Shown here piece after piece: positions 45,583-56,048 of a stretch of DNA of 64,000 nt. The stretch spans positions 124,001 to 188,000 of the forward strand of contig JAGYXB010000275.1 of NCBI GenBank assembly GCA_022495005.1, in the 5' to 3' direction. The notes below the pieces were generated by a model. It saw only the letters and a program-made list of their open reading frames with translations. It was not told the origin of the DNA and made no database searches. The DNA is from Rhyacophila brunnea (lineage: Eukaryota; Arthropoda; Insecta; Trichoptera; Rhyacophilidae). A program made the translations under genes and the position numbers. The stretch's first letter is position 1. The number at the start of each line of letters is the position of its first letter.

Positions 45583-46110
45583 TTGAAAACCTGGACTGGA
45601 ATGAGGCTATAAAGAAAATGGCCCAAAGTATGTGGATAGATTTTCACCATAGGGCATCATTAGAAAAGGGGAAACGGAGTAAGTCTATTCAACCATCACC
45701 ACGAGAGGTGCCCTGGTTTGTAGAGTCTCCTTTGACGATGAATGAGCTTAAGTTAATACTGAGGCTAAGAACAGGGCACACAATGGGCAAAAAAATTGAT
45801 ATCCTCATGGGAAGAAGCGAATCGCAACTCTGCGATGAATGTCATGTTTTAGAGGACATTGTACGTATAGCACTACAATACCCTAAATATGAACTTCACA
45901 GAGTACAGTTGCGAATTGTGGATATCTATGAGAATGTCGACGAATTGAAGGGTGTCCTGGCGGTGGGTAAGACGGAAGAGCTAGGCAAAATTGTAAAGTT
46001 ATTTAACAGAATAGGAGTAAGGACCTGATCGACGGATCGCCTTCTTGAAGAGAAGAGGCGATATGACAGCGAGTCGCAGTCGAAGCCTCGGTAAAATCAC
46101 AAAAAAAAAT
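45583..46110 (+). mobile_element. LINE family L1 3' end, best copy
   Basis: It is open in one frame from about 45583 to the stop at 46026-46028 (~148 codons). Landmarks are ENLDWNEAIKKMAQSMW, VPWFVESPLTMNELKLILRL, RTGHTMGKKIDILMGRSE, QLCDECHVLEDIVRIALQYP and KYELHRVQLRIVD. The RTGHT plus CD.C...ED....L.YP.Y motifs are those found at the C-terminus of Jockey/R1-like LINE proteins, after the RNase H-like region. The 3' end is GCCTCGGTAAAATCA then poly(A). A stop lies just upstream (TAG about 45577), and reverse transcriptase is missing: a 5'-truncated copy. Confidence 0.85.
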
Positions 46111-46704
46111 AGTTATTTACATTTTGAATTAGTAGAAATAGTAGATACACTTTAAAACTACCTATACAACATATTATTGTTTTACACATGACTCGAATCA
46201 GAAATATTATATTGGATTTTAAGTTTTCAGTTTTAATATTATAGTAGAATATTCATAAGACCTTGACGGGTTAACGGGTTAAAGGCGTAACTAATGCCAA
46301 AACATTAGGGCCCGCTTCGTTCGAAATGCTCTTTTCTCTCTCGTTTGACCCCCGATCGACATCGGTGCCCTTATTTTTACCCCAGCACCGTATCCAATCT
46401 AATACCCCATAAAAAGAGCCTGTAATTATGGGGCAAAGGGTTTTCTTTACTTATCCTTATCATATCCATCTTGCCTCAGTTGACGCAGAAACCTGTTGAC
46501 TGAAAGTGTGCACTAAAGACCCAGTTGACTCTGAGCAAAGCGACAGAATAACCGGGTATAAAGAAAATGCTTGAATACAAAACCGCCTTTTCTTATACTA
46601 GGATAAGTAGTCATTTACTTACACAAATGGTGTCATACAAGGAATAACGATAAGAGTTTTTGAGCGGTCTTTATAATACCCATTCGCTGCGGACCTTTTA
46701 AATA
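46111..46704. other. No recognised gene
   Basis: A somewhat GC-richer stretch at 46300-46420 shows no recognisable content. Confidence 0.4.
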
Positions 46705-46706
46705 AT

Positions 46707-46877
46707 ATTTAATTACCACATTTAAATAACATGCTAATTATATCTAATAGCCACCTGATGGGCAACGCACCAGACTAACGCAATTTACTCATTTAGTGCT
46801 GACAACGCGACTGGCGCGTTTGCATTAGTTGGCCATTAAATATAATTAACATGATATTTAAAAGTGGTAATTAAATT
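46707..46877. mobile_element. Palindromic MITE (~171 bp)
   Basis: The left arm ATTTAATTACCACATTTAAA...CATGCTAATTATAT...TAATAGCCA and the right arm (complement ATTTAATTACCACTTTTAAA...CATGTTAATTATAT...TAATGGCCA) are inverted copies over ~60 bases with about one mismatch per ten. A GC-richer ~50-base loop separates them. The transcript would fold into one long hairpin. A half copy is at 32733-32776. Confidence 0.75.
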
Positions 46878-48004
46878 TTCATTAACATATCAGCAGTGAT
46901 TTTGTTAGACCTCTCCAAGTTGTGTCCATTTTTGTGGACATATATACTAGTTATGTCATGGCCAGCTACCGGTCTACTTTTCAGACTGTATGTGACCCTG
47001 GTACATTTTATATTACAGAATATATGCCATATATGTTACGAATGCAATAACATTGAATGTTTTTGCTACTTCTTGCATGCAAAATTATTGCTTTTGATGG
47101 ACGTTGATATTTTTAATAAAAAGTGAGAACGACTAGTTTTAAAATAATGTACTACATTTGTATGAAAAAGGCACTACACTTAAATGCATGACACATATTA
47201 TTTTTTTTAATAAAAAATATATACCCATGTACCTACCTACAACGGATTGGTGAGATTACAGGAAAAATAATTTTTAAAATATTTAATAGTGTTCTCTTTA
47301 TATTTTCATCCAAAATTTAATGTTGAAATTATTTTTAACAATTATATTATTATTATCATAAATAATAGTAAATCACTCCAACTTATATAATCCAGTAATA
47401 TTTTTTCCCGGTCAAAATGTAATAGCGTTGTGGTTAAAACTGATTTTTAATTTAGCCGTTAAAAAATATCTGCCAAAATCCGGTTCATACAATCAATAAT
47501 AAATATCATCTCCGGCTCGCTTTATTTGATTACAAATTATATCGAACAACCACAACTTACAACGACATATATATTGGTAAAATTGAAATAAATATTCCTA
47601 CTTTACCATTGGATACAAAATTTAGGATAAAATTGATTTCTGAAGCTATCTAAGCTTTCTAGCTCAAAAAACCGAAAATAATGTTTGTACTATACGTAGT
47701 ATAAGTACATTTAAGTGCATAATATATTTTCTAAAATGACTGTGAAACAATAGTGTTCATATAACGTTTGATAATTGATTACCATACACTTAAATTATTT
47801 TCATTTCCATATGGATTATTTGAAAATGTGATACTTTTGCACTCGTACGTGTACGTTGATAAAAAAAAAACTACATTGTTTTCATTTACAACCACATAAT
47901 CTTTCTCGTATTTGTAATCTGTATTACTATTTACTTTGTCTGGACAATAAAAAATAATTCGTGTAAAGTAAATATACCTCCCACTATTTTATATATTTCT
48001 ATAA
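46878..48004. other. No recognised gene
   Basis: AT-rich sequence. A 76-codon ORF (46896-47126), Leu/Cys-rich, is not recognised. Confidence 0.4.
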
Positions 48005-48475
48005 AACACCACACATTGCCTTAATACGCGTCGGCATTTAAAAGCACAAAAAATGTCAACACAATCGTGCGAATCCGCAAAGAAGATACATCAAAGCCTC
48101 GCCTCCGGACACAGCTGGTAAGTAATTCTTAAAGTGAATACATTCAACAGGATGTCTCCAACGAGGGAAGAGGATATCGACGCCAATTTCGGGGATGGTA
48201 AATCTTACGCCCACGTTCTGCCTCATTTCTTCGCTCGTCGGGGCGCTTTCCACGACAAACCAAATAATATTATGCCGTCGGGCGAATTTAGCGACGACAA
48301 AATACTGACTAGCGATTATTTCCTGTCATCCATTATTGGGCACCCATTCAATAGATCAACAGCACATACTTATATATTGGCACCCCATCAAAATTTATTG
48401 AAAAATAATAATTGTAAAATACCTCAAAAAACAGATCTATTTTTAAAAATCCTAGAAAAAAAAAAGTTGAATTAA
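48005..48475 (+). pseudogene. Coding-like block of unknown identity
   Basis: One plus frame is open from 48005 to 48475 except for a single TAA at 48119-48121. An ATG at 48053 in good context (AAAAAATGTC) starts a product beginning MSTQSCESAKKIHQSLASGH. The in-frame stop is part of CTG|GTAAGTAA, an almost ideal splice donor at 48118, so 48053-48117 could be a first exon. The frame reopens and reads NRMSPTREEDIDANFGDGKS, YAHVLPHFFARRGAF, then a Lys/Asn-rich end. GC is raised over 48050-48300. A minus ORF overlaps (48056-48253). No family was recognised. Confidence 0.3.
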
Positions 48476-48924
48476 AAAATATATCCATATAATATGGCAC
48501 TAGTTATTTTCATACGAATAAGTTTATCAAACTCTTTCTTTTACTCAACGTTTGTAATTACGTACGTAACACCTTGATTAAAACACATTAATCGATAGCT
48601 AAAAATTAACGTAATTTGATAAGCATTTAATATAAAAACTATATCTCATTAGTTAACTCCATTATTTTCCAATACGTTACCATTGTTCCTAGAATTGACG
48701 ATTTTACACTTCTTGAGTGTAGTATTTTTATTGTGTATAAGTACTAATGATCTATTATTAAGTTTGACGATTTATTATAATATGCTTATCGAGTGCATTA
48801 TTATTGATAAGATAGGGGTTTTTTATAATTAGGCTTTTAACTAACATTTCAACTATTCATAGTTTGTTTGTTATATTTTTATTGTGACCCTTGACTTAAT
48901 AGGTAGTGCTTTTGCCTTTGGTAA
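48476..48924. other. No recognised gene
   Basis: AT-rich sequence. Nothing recognised. Confidence 0.4.
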
Positions 48925-48990
48925 GTATACACAGTGCCTGATGATGCCGAAAGGCGAAACCCGGGTCGCAAAAAATGACTCAAATGGAAG
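48925..48990 (+). ncRNA. Hammerhead-ribozyme-like motif
   Basis: CTGATGA (48938-48944) is followed by T, a GCC-GAAA-GGC stem-loop (46-55) and GAAA (48956-48959), the two conserved hammerhead core strands flanking stem II. Next come ACCC/GGGT (48959-48966), a loopless self-complementary stem III, and GTC, a standard cleavage triplet ending at C48967. Stem I pairs TGC upstream of the core with GCA after the cleavage site for only three base pairs. An unpaired T at the base of stem II and the short stem I are departures from consensus. Very short stem III is known from hammerheads in Penelope-like and other retroelements, where they act as dimers. Confidence 0.4.
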
Positions 48991-49030
48991 AGTACAAAGC
49001 TTAAATCCCTTAGAATTTAAATTCAAATTC
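48991..49030 (+). repeat. Dispersed repeat F fragment
   Basis: AGTACAAAGCTTAAATCCCT and TAGAATTTAAATTCAAATTC match the repeat F copies at 20868-20960 and 29535-29605. It lies immediately downstream of the hammerhead-like motif. Confidence 0.5.
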
Positions 49031-49059
49031 CTAATATTAAAAACTACTAGTTAATTACG

Positions 49060-49175
49060 TCATAATTTGGCGTGCATCTAGTGAATAAAGGTTCAAGTCC
49101 TGTCAGGCATCGACTTTCTTTTTAATTTGTGAGAATCTGATATGTTTTCAAATTATGTAAGTAGTATGTTCAAAT
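49060..49175 (+). mobile_element. SINE-A copy, partial
   Basis: The B box GGTTCAAGTCCTGTCAGGC and the body AAATTATGTAAGTAGTATGT are present. The 3' tail is lost. The tRNA-like half is diverged. Confidence 0.5.
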
Positions 49176-49339
49176 TAGTTTACAGTTCGAGGTGTTGTTA
49201 GGTAATCACGTTGTATTTTTATTACTTACGGATGAAATAATACATAAATTATTTTGCGTTATTTGTGTCAATTACCTTATTTATACCAGGTACGTGCAAC
49301 TACAAATAGGTAGCAAATTATGATTTATTTATTATCCAG

Positions 49340-50480
49340 TATCAAAACTGACAGTGATCTACTACTCTCTCATCACCATTTGCCAACTTGAACAAACTTA
49401 TTATATTATTTGGCTAATACTGGGGTATTACAAATTAAACAACAACACTGTCTTTCACCTTCGTTAAGATATATTAGATTTCCTTCTTCTTCTTCCTTGG
49501 CGCTACATCCCGGGGTGGGATTTGGCCTCCTCCACAACCGCTCTCCACTCACTCCGGTCTCTCGCCACACTTCTCCAGTTACCGGGTCTTCCTATATGAA
49601 GCCAGTCCACTTCTACGGCGTCAACCCATCTCCTTCTTGGACGGCCTCTGGGTCTCTTCCGTTGGGGTAGCCACTTCGTCATGATCCTTGGCGCTCTAAC
49701 TTCAGGCATTCTCTCCACAAATTAGACTCCATTATTAGATTTCCTATTCGGTGTGAAAATGATAAGGTTCGGTCATCTTTTCGGCACTCATTGCACTCAA
49801 CCATAGAACAGATAATAAATAGATTTCCGATAGGCTATATATATTCAATACGCTACATTTTGATGCAGGGTTTTGAATGTGTGAGTGTACTACGAAAATG
49901 AAACACGCATTATTCACATGCAATAGTATGTGTAAAACACCAATATTTAATAAGTGTCAATGCATAAACTGAGAGCAGTTGTCAGTATTCGAAAAATACG
50001 ACGTATTCTTGAGAAGTTTTTAAGTTTATCCCGGATTCTTCCTTACTCGAGATCGGTTACCTGCTACTCCTTACCCGTTAGGTTCAGGTCCCATTATTTC
50101 TGAGTTCCCTGCACTCAACCTTCAAACTAGTACCCTGCTGTACAAAGAATCTACCGCTTGACAGTCAGACGAAACTACGCCTTAGTTTAAACTACAGGAT
50201 TTACTTCATCTCTCTTTCTCACTCCTGTAATTGACTGTAATGACAGTTAGTGATACAATACGTATCAATTGATATGACGAGTTACGCGGGCATAATTTTG
50301 AAATGACTTTCATGTAAGATGGTAATACAAGTATAAAAGGTTAATACTTCCTCAATAAATCACAATGAAATCATAGTATGGATCGATCGACCAAAATCTA
50401 TCCTGTGATCGACGCGTCGGACTTGCTTGGTAGGTATATACTATGCTTATAGATAGTATCAAATCTTCGCCACTGCGTCC
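49340..50480 (+). repeat. Dispersed repeat E, long copy
   Basis: Blocks match 58580-59580 in order: TATCAAAACTGACAGTGATC, TAGTTTAAA...GGATTTA...TCTCACTCC, ATGACTTTCATGTAAG and GATCGA(C)GCGT. The middle (49860-50130) matches 32445-32725 in inverse orientation. A LINE tail (49487-49725) interrupts it. This is a large, old, multi-copy unit with no coding content that I recognise. Confidence 0.65.
49487..49725 (-). mobile_element. LINE ORF2 C-terminus
   Basis: The minus frame (49503-49718) reads APRIMTKWLPQRKRPRGRPR, RRWVDAVEVDWLHIG, NWRSVARDRSEWRAVVEEAK, then HPGM and a stop. RGRPRRRW.D.V..D....G...W...A.DR..WR..V..A is a standard LINE ending. The minus-strand 3' flank is (GAA)n-rich. It is open but only ~72 codons long. 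Confidence 0.8.
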
Positions 50481-51689
50481 TAAACCAAGTATTTTATTAC
50501 AATACGTGAAAATGGTAAATAATTATTTTTGCTACGTACCTAACCTAGATAGAAGTGAAGAGGCAATAATGAAAATCAATTAAGGAAACTTTCTATTAAC
50601 TTTTAAGTATAATGAAATGCCTAAACTTATTCTGAGACGGTTTATATCAGCTGCCTTATTGAGATTGTCTCTGATTTATAGATAAGAAATGAATGAAGCT
50701 TGCGAGAAAATACTCGCAAGAATATTAACTTAAGGGGAAAAGTTTTTTTTTTACTTTGCATAACGAGACTTTAAAAAGTCGCTTTGAATAAAATATTTCC
50801 ATTTTTCATGCAGCTCCCCAATCTGAGTGTTCGATAATGCGTATCAAAATTTGACAATGCCTAAACACTGCGGTATCGCTTCTGTATAATTTTTAATCTA
50901 TATTTAGTAGATACTTAATGGTTATTTTGAAACTCACAAAATATAAGCGATTATAAATGTCCTTACATTAAATATCAATCATATTATGTACAATAGGTTT
51001 GTACAAAAAAACTTTGCATAATCACAAATAACAGCACTTAATATTTTTGGTATATTGGATTACATTTCCACAAATCCAAGTTCTATTAAATATATTATTA
51101 ATTTCAATAAATTAGGTGCAGAAAATTTATCATATTTTTTAACAATAATCATTGTAAGTTTTGCGAATATTCACCATAGGTGAAAACAGTTTTTTATTTG
51201 CGTTGTGACAGTTCAATATACATGGTGACCTTCTGGAATACTGCGAAGGAAGAATTTGCTTTCTCCTCGTCATTTACATTCACTTATATGTTTCTAAGAG
51301 TGTTCTTCACTTGTTAAAATCCATAATCGTCGGCAAACAGAAATATAGTGTAATGGGTAGGTCAGTAAGCACCTAGCTCTTACACGCAGACTTTCGAAAC
51401 TTTGGTGCTAAATCCAAAATAAGCATAGTTTCTTATCTATAATATAAAAATATTGCATTCCTTTTATGTGCGCGATAAGATATTAGTTATGTTTTTATAC
51501 TTCTGATTAAACGAATGAAAAATTGCGACTCAGAGTTAGCAACCGGGTTTGAAGCCGAATGCAACACGACTATACAAACTGCCTAAAACATTGTCTCCTG
51601 CATTCAACGGAACGGCAAATAATCCATTCAAATTTTAATAATAATGTGTGATGTCATTTCTGATTGAATCAAAATATAGAGTTCATTAT
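50481..51689. other. No recognised gene
   Basis: AT-rich sequence. Nothing recognised. Confidence 0.4.
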
Positions 51690-51935
51690 TACTAAAGTAG
51701 TTAATATTTATCGTAATTTAGTATGACTCCTTTAGCATTGTGGTCAATGTGCGTGGGCGCGATACCCGAGAGATGCAGGTTCGATTCCTGCGGGGTACCC
51801 TACTTTTTTCAAAAAGATTTTTTCTATTGGTTATAATATATTTTCTCAGAAGTATTTTGAAAATTATGTAAGTATGTTCAATAATTAGAATGTTAAATTC
51901 TTAAATCTTGTCAATTATTCATTGAATAAAAAAAA
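51690..51935 (+). mobile_element. SINE-A, best copy
   Basis: The tRNA-like domain (51734-51800) has TGGTCAATGTGCGTGGGCGC as its A-box arm and GATGCAGGTTCGATTCCTGC as its T arm with a perfect 5-bp stem and B box. Downstream are CTATTGGTTATAATATATTT, CTCAGAAGTATTTTGAAAAT, TATGTAAGTATGTTCAATAA and the tail TTCTTAAATCTTG...CATTGAATAAA. It looks tRNA-like but lacks a matching 7-bp acceptor stem, so it is a SINE. Confidence 0.8.
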
Positions 51936-53652
51936 TAGTTAATTACGATATAGATAGTATAAACAAATGTTTACCACTGTTATTTCATCAATATCCAATC
52001 CAATTTTCAATTCAATGTCCAATCTTGACATAGTTCGTTTTACACTGTTAAAACATATTATTATTTTTAAATCCCAGTGTAGATAGACTTTAATAATGAT
52101 TTAAGCAGATGTCTGGTAAGATACCTCTATCTACACTTTTGCGGGTGTATGAAGCATATGTAGTGAAATTAGTTATTTATTATTGTTTTAATTATCATCA
52201 GCATGATTATCCTTGCCCCGTATCTTAGGGTGGGTAAGCAGAAATAAATAACATACTAAGTATAAACAGAATAATGAAAATCTCTAGTCAAACAACCAAC
52301 TCGGCCGCTAGTTTTTATTCCTAGTCATTAAGGCAATAATAAGGCTGAATAAACTTTTCACTATCGCGAGCATTAACAATATTTATGACCTAGATAAGAA
52401 AACGTGGCTGGAATATAAAAATAAATGATTTTAAAAAAAACACTATTTTAATATTTCAATTTTGGATTCGTAATGAAATATATAGGTAACGATTTGTTTA
52501 AATCTTTTTACGACATTAACCCATAACGCGATAATACTATCGAATGAGATGATATGATTCCAGGATTTCTATCGCATATCAAATCTCACTACATGTACGT
52601 ATACTGTATGTACATTGTACAGTACACCTCACAGACATCTGACATAAATCTACAATAATCACTCTTATTGCAATATTATTTGAGTTCATTTTTAACTACA
52701 CACCATTATTTCGAGATCGCTAAGTCGGGCATAATAGCTATTTAGGCTAAAATTAATTATTTATGGGGTATGATTGTTTTTAAAACGTCATCTTCAGCGT
52801 CCTAAAACTACACCAGATGTATAATTATTTTTGGTGAGGTTGTTAGTGCAGGATGTTTGAAGAAACCAATAAAATACTTATTTCAGATTGCTACTCTGTA
52901 AAGTTACAAATTGTCATTTATTTGGTTTAGCGAGCTCGAACGATATTTATGTGTTTACAATAACATTTGGTGGGGACAGCTTTAAGAGTGTTTAAATAAT
53001 AATATGATGATAACAGTGTAATAAATACATGAACGCAGATTTTCATTGATGACCCTTATCGCAATAGACTTTATTTTTCCACAACATTCATTTGTATTTT
53101 TTTGGTTTACAAAGAATGAGATTAATAGTGTCTGTGGGCAGAGTCTTCTAACGATGGTCCTGTTATTTTTCACTTGCCATTCTTAACAATGGTATTAATT
53201 TATAATATATTATAACAACCAACAATCTCAGGTGAGAGTACTCCAAACACTATAAAATAACACGTAATAGAGGCTATATAATAATATATTATAGTAGTTA
53301 TCAAAATTGCTATTAATGAAATAAAAACATATTGTTTCTGTCATTACAAACTACCGTGTTAAAACAACAATTCTTTTTGATGCACTTTTAAAATGGCGAA
53401 ACCTTATCGATATATATTAACATATTATCTGTGTGCGAAATGAAAACGGAGATATGTTTAAAATCGCTATTTTATAGGAGAGCCAAAATGAGGCTTATTT
53501 TTGAACTGTGTTAGAACTATATTTTTGTAACTCAGAAGCGATATTTAAGTCATTCTTTAATGTTGAAGACTTATATTATATCAATCTTTTCCTTTCACAC
53601 AGATATAATATGTCGTATATATTTGCATGGCGGAGGTAGCTAATAAAGACAT
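51936..53652. other. No recognised gene
   Basis: AT-rich sequence. A segment near 52787-52835 vaguely resembles the upstream arm of SINE-A (CTTCAGCG). Otherwise nothing. Confidence 0.4.
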
Positions 53653-53838
53653 TCACATAGCATTATGTATATAAATAAAAATATATAAGTACCGCAATTT
53701 ATCGATTATCGCAGGCATACCCAGCGCGTCGAAACTCGCTTTTAAATTAACCATGAGGAACTCCGCGCGTCCTCGTCGTATCACTTGATAATAATTATTA
53801 GCCGCGATAGTATGCAAAAAGGAGATGTGGATTCCCAC
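53653..53838 (-). mobile_element. Possible reverse-transcriptase fragment
   Basis: The minus frame reads YYQVIRRGRAEFLMVNLKAS, FDALGMPAIIDKLRYL. The pattern hydrophobic-V-(D>N)-LK-A-FD-L...IIDKLR resembles RT motif A of LINEs (V.DLK.AFD.....L...L), with the first catalytic Asp replaced by Asn. If correct it is the only RT-core fragment in the window. Alternatively it is a chance ORF. Confidence 0.4.
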
Positions 53839-54849
53839 GCGTTAAACTGAGGCGTAGTTCTTTTTCCGTCGCGCAGTAGGCTCTTTTGGCAGAAAGATAA
53901 TATTTTGACGATGAGTGCCTAAATTAAACCAAAACTTATCATTTCCACGTTTTTTAATTCGTAACGCTTTAGTGTCCATCAGCCAAATGCAATACGTTTG
54001 TTCATATTGAATGTTGTAATCGGAAATTGTCGTAGATGACTGTCATTTTAGATAGTATATCAAAGCCTACTTAATCTTGGACATGCCTGGATTACTGCCA
54101 TTTTAGAAGATTACGTACATATACCTAATTTATCTTTGATCGTTTTGTAATTCATTTTTTTCTCGTTAAAAACATTTAAGTTTACGTGTATAATTCACTT
54201 GGTATTTTTTCTACATAATAGCAGTTAATTTAAAGAAATAACGGAGTATGAAAAATATAATCTACGACATTCAACAACCCCTTTTTAACATTTTCTCAAA
54301 AGCATTTGAAAATTTTATTGCGTCATAATTCTGAAGCATAAAAACGTCGAGTACATCCTCTAAGTTTGAAACGTTATTATTATTTTATTTTTTGTTCCTT
54401 TTGCATGGATATATTTCAATCAAAGCGAGTTTTAGGTCGGATATGAATAAAGCGAGTCCTTTAAAAAAGTTTTCCGTTAAACTTCAGCTGACATGCGACA
54501 GGACGGCTTGTTTTCACTCTGTCCGCTTGTGAATGAAGTCACTTTTACATTATTTGTCAGACAAATCACAACATTGGACAAACAACATGACAAACGCTTT
54601 TTCTTTTCTTTGATGTCATCGTAAATACTCAAATATCTAATGGTGAAATATAAACAATACACATATATGTATATATATGAAAGAGATTGATCGTTATGAC
54701 GTGCTCGAAATAGCATGTGAACCCTATGCATCCACTTTCATTTGTTAATAATGATTACCTCTTGACATGGAAAGGATTTATAATAATATTCGGCATTCGA
54801 TTTTTATGTGGTATTTTCTTATAATACAACCAACCATTTTCATATTTTT
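53839..54849. other. No recognised gene
   Basis: AT-rich sequence with a short (TATG/TA) patch near 54665. Nothing recognised. Confidence 0.4.
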
Positions 54850-55092
54850 GCCACGGTGGCCGCGCGACATAAGGGTTGGAATATAAAGCCGTGGGTCCCA
54901 GATTCGAATCCTGGGTCTGGCAAGTACACATATTGTTTTTCAATTTGTGTGTGTCAGGGTATGGACCTAATAGGTTGAGCAAGTGGCTGACATCCATTTC
55001 TCCTAAAAAAACAAAATCTGTCAATACAAACCCCCACTCTGTGGAGGCCCATATGATCCTATCAGGATCGGACATGGTCGAAAAAAAAAAGT
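54850..55092 (+). mobile_element. SINE-B, best copy (~240 bp)
   Basis: The head GGTGGCCGCGCGACATAAGG (A-box-like) is followed by GGTCCCAGATTCGAATCCTG (T arm with B box) and GGTCTGGCAAG. The body has TTGTTTTTCAATTTGTGTG, ATGGACCTAATAGGTTGAGC, AAGTGGCTGACATC, ACTCTGTGGAGGCCCATATG and ends in a 10-base A run. It is a tRNA-derived SINE by its B box, fixed body and poly(A). The overlapping ORFs on both strands are by-products. Confidence 0.8.
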
Positions 55093-55359
55093 ATAATATT
55101 TTTTATTCGATTTTTGAGACTAAGAAAAACCTCAGAAGCATACGCTCCTAGAAAAAAGTTAGACTGTAATAAGAATCCAACAGTATTACACCTGTTATAT
55201 CACATATTTTATATTAAGTAATTAAATTATTAATTAATAATATAATAAACTTTTATTTTATTGATACTGCACCATCCTGATTGGTTAATAAATAATGTAA
55301 ATTATTAATACCTTGATTTAAAATACAAAAGCCGACTGCCAAAACATTAATGCAATTTA

Positions 55360-55560
55360 TAAGGCGCTTCTGTGAGAATTGTAAGAACCGCTGGTTAATT
55401 TCGTCACAATTAGATACGACACACATAGCTTAGCGGTCAGCTCACATCGGCGCGAATCCCGCAGGGTGTCGTATTTTTTTCAAAAAGATTTTTTTCTAGT
55501 GGTTTTGTATTTCTCACACGTGTTTTCAGATTATGTACAATCAATAATCATTCGCAAATA
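55360..55560 (+). mobile_element. SINE-A copy
   Basis: AAGGCGCTTCTGTGAGAATT and GTAAGAACC, TTAATTTCGTCACAATTAGA, TAGCTTAGCGGTCAGC (a better A box than other copies), GGCGCGAATCCCGCAGGGTG and TTTTTTTCAAAAAGATTTTT. The central tRNA-like region is shortened and the tail is lost. Confidence 0.7.
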
Positions 55561-55702
55561 CACAGATGTCATCAATAAATTGGGTTAATATTAATACCAA
55601 ACGTTATCTCCACTCAGATTTATGATCAATTCTAAAACTGGGTACCTAAATCAAAGGTTCGGATAACGCCGTTGTTAGAATTAATGTGCATGACTCATAT
55701 AC

Positions 55703-55830
55703 GGTGGGTAGCTTAAAGGACAAGAGCATTCACCGGAACAGTGAAAGATGTGAGTTTGAATTCCACCCAGTAAAACTGGTTTTTTGTAGGATTTTTAAAT
55801 GTAAGTATGTTTCTGAATTAGTTCAAACAA
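55703..55830 (+). mobile_element. tRNA-like SINE head, other type
   Basis: GGTGGGTAGCTTAAAGGACA and AGAGCATTCACCGG resemble the D arm and anticodon side of a tRNA, and GTGAGTTTGAATTCCACCC supplies a B-box-like T arm. The GGGT/ACCC ends could pair for four bases only. TTTTTTGTAGGATTTTTAAATG follows. Not a convincing functional tRNA. Confidence 0.45.
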
Positions 55831-56048
55831 TACGTAGAACTTAAATTTACTGTTACTAAATTTAAAAAGAAATTGTTCGACCCTTGAATAAAGATTAATG
55901 GTATTGCTAGATGACGGAATCTTAAGTTTTTTTTGAAAATACAAATACAAAGTATAGTTGGTTTTTGCAGCATTCAATTTGCTATAATTATTTGGACTCA
56001 GGTAGTTTAAGTGTCTCAAGTACCTATATAACATAATTTTTCAGTTAA

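Noticed and set aside
46270..46285. Another TTAA-flanked element end (GGGTTAACGGGTTAAAGG)
   Set aside because: No partner end or inverted repeat was found within several kilobases.
51734..51800. Functional tRNA gene
   Set aside because: Good A/B-box-like arms, but no 7-bp acceptor pairing, and the same domain recurs embedded in a fixed longer repeat (SINE-A).
54876..55151. 91- and 106-codon ORFs on both strands as genes
   Set aside because: Both lie on the SINE-B copy; the similar translated string occurs wherever the SINE occurs.
55703..55770. Functional tRNA gene
   Set aside because: Only a 4-bp end pairing and a degenerate T arm; better explained as a SINE head.
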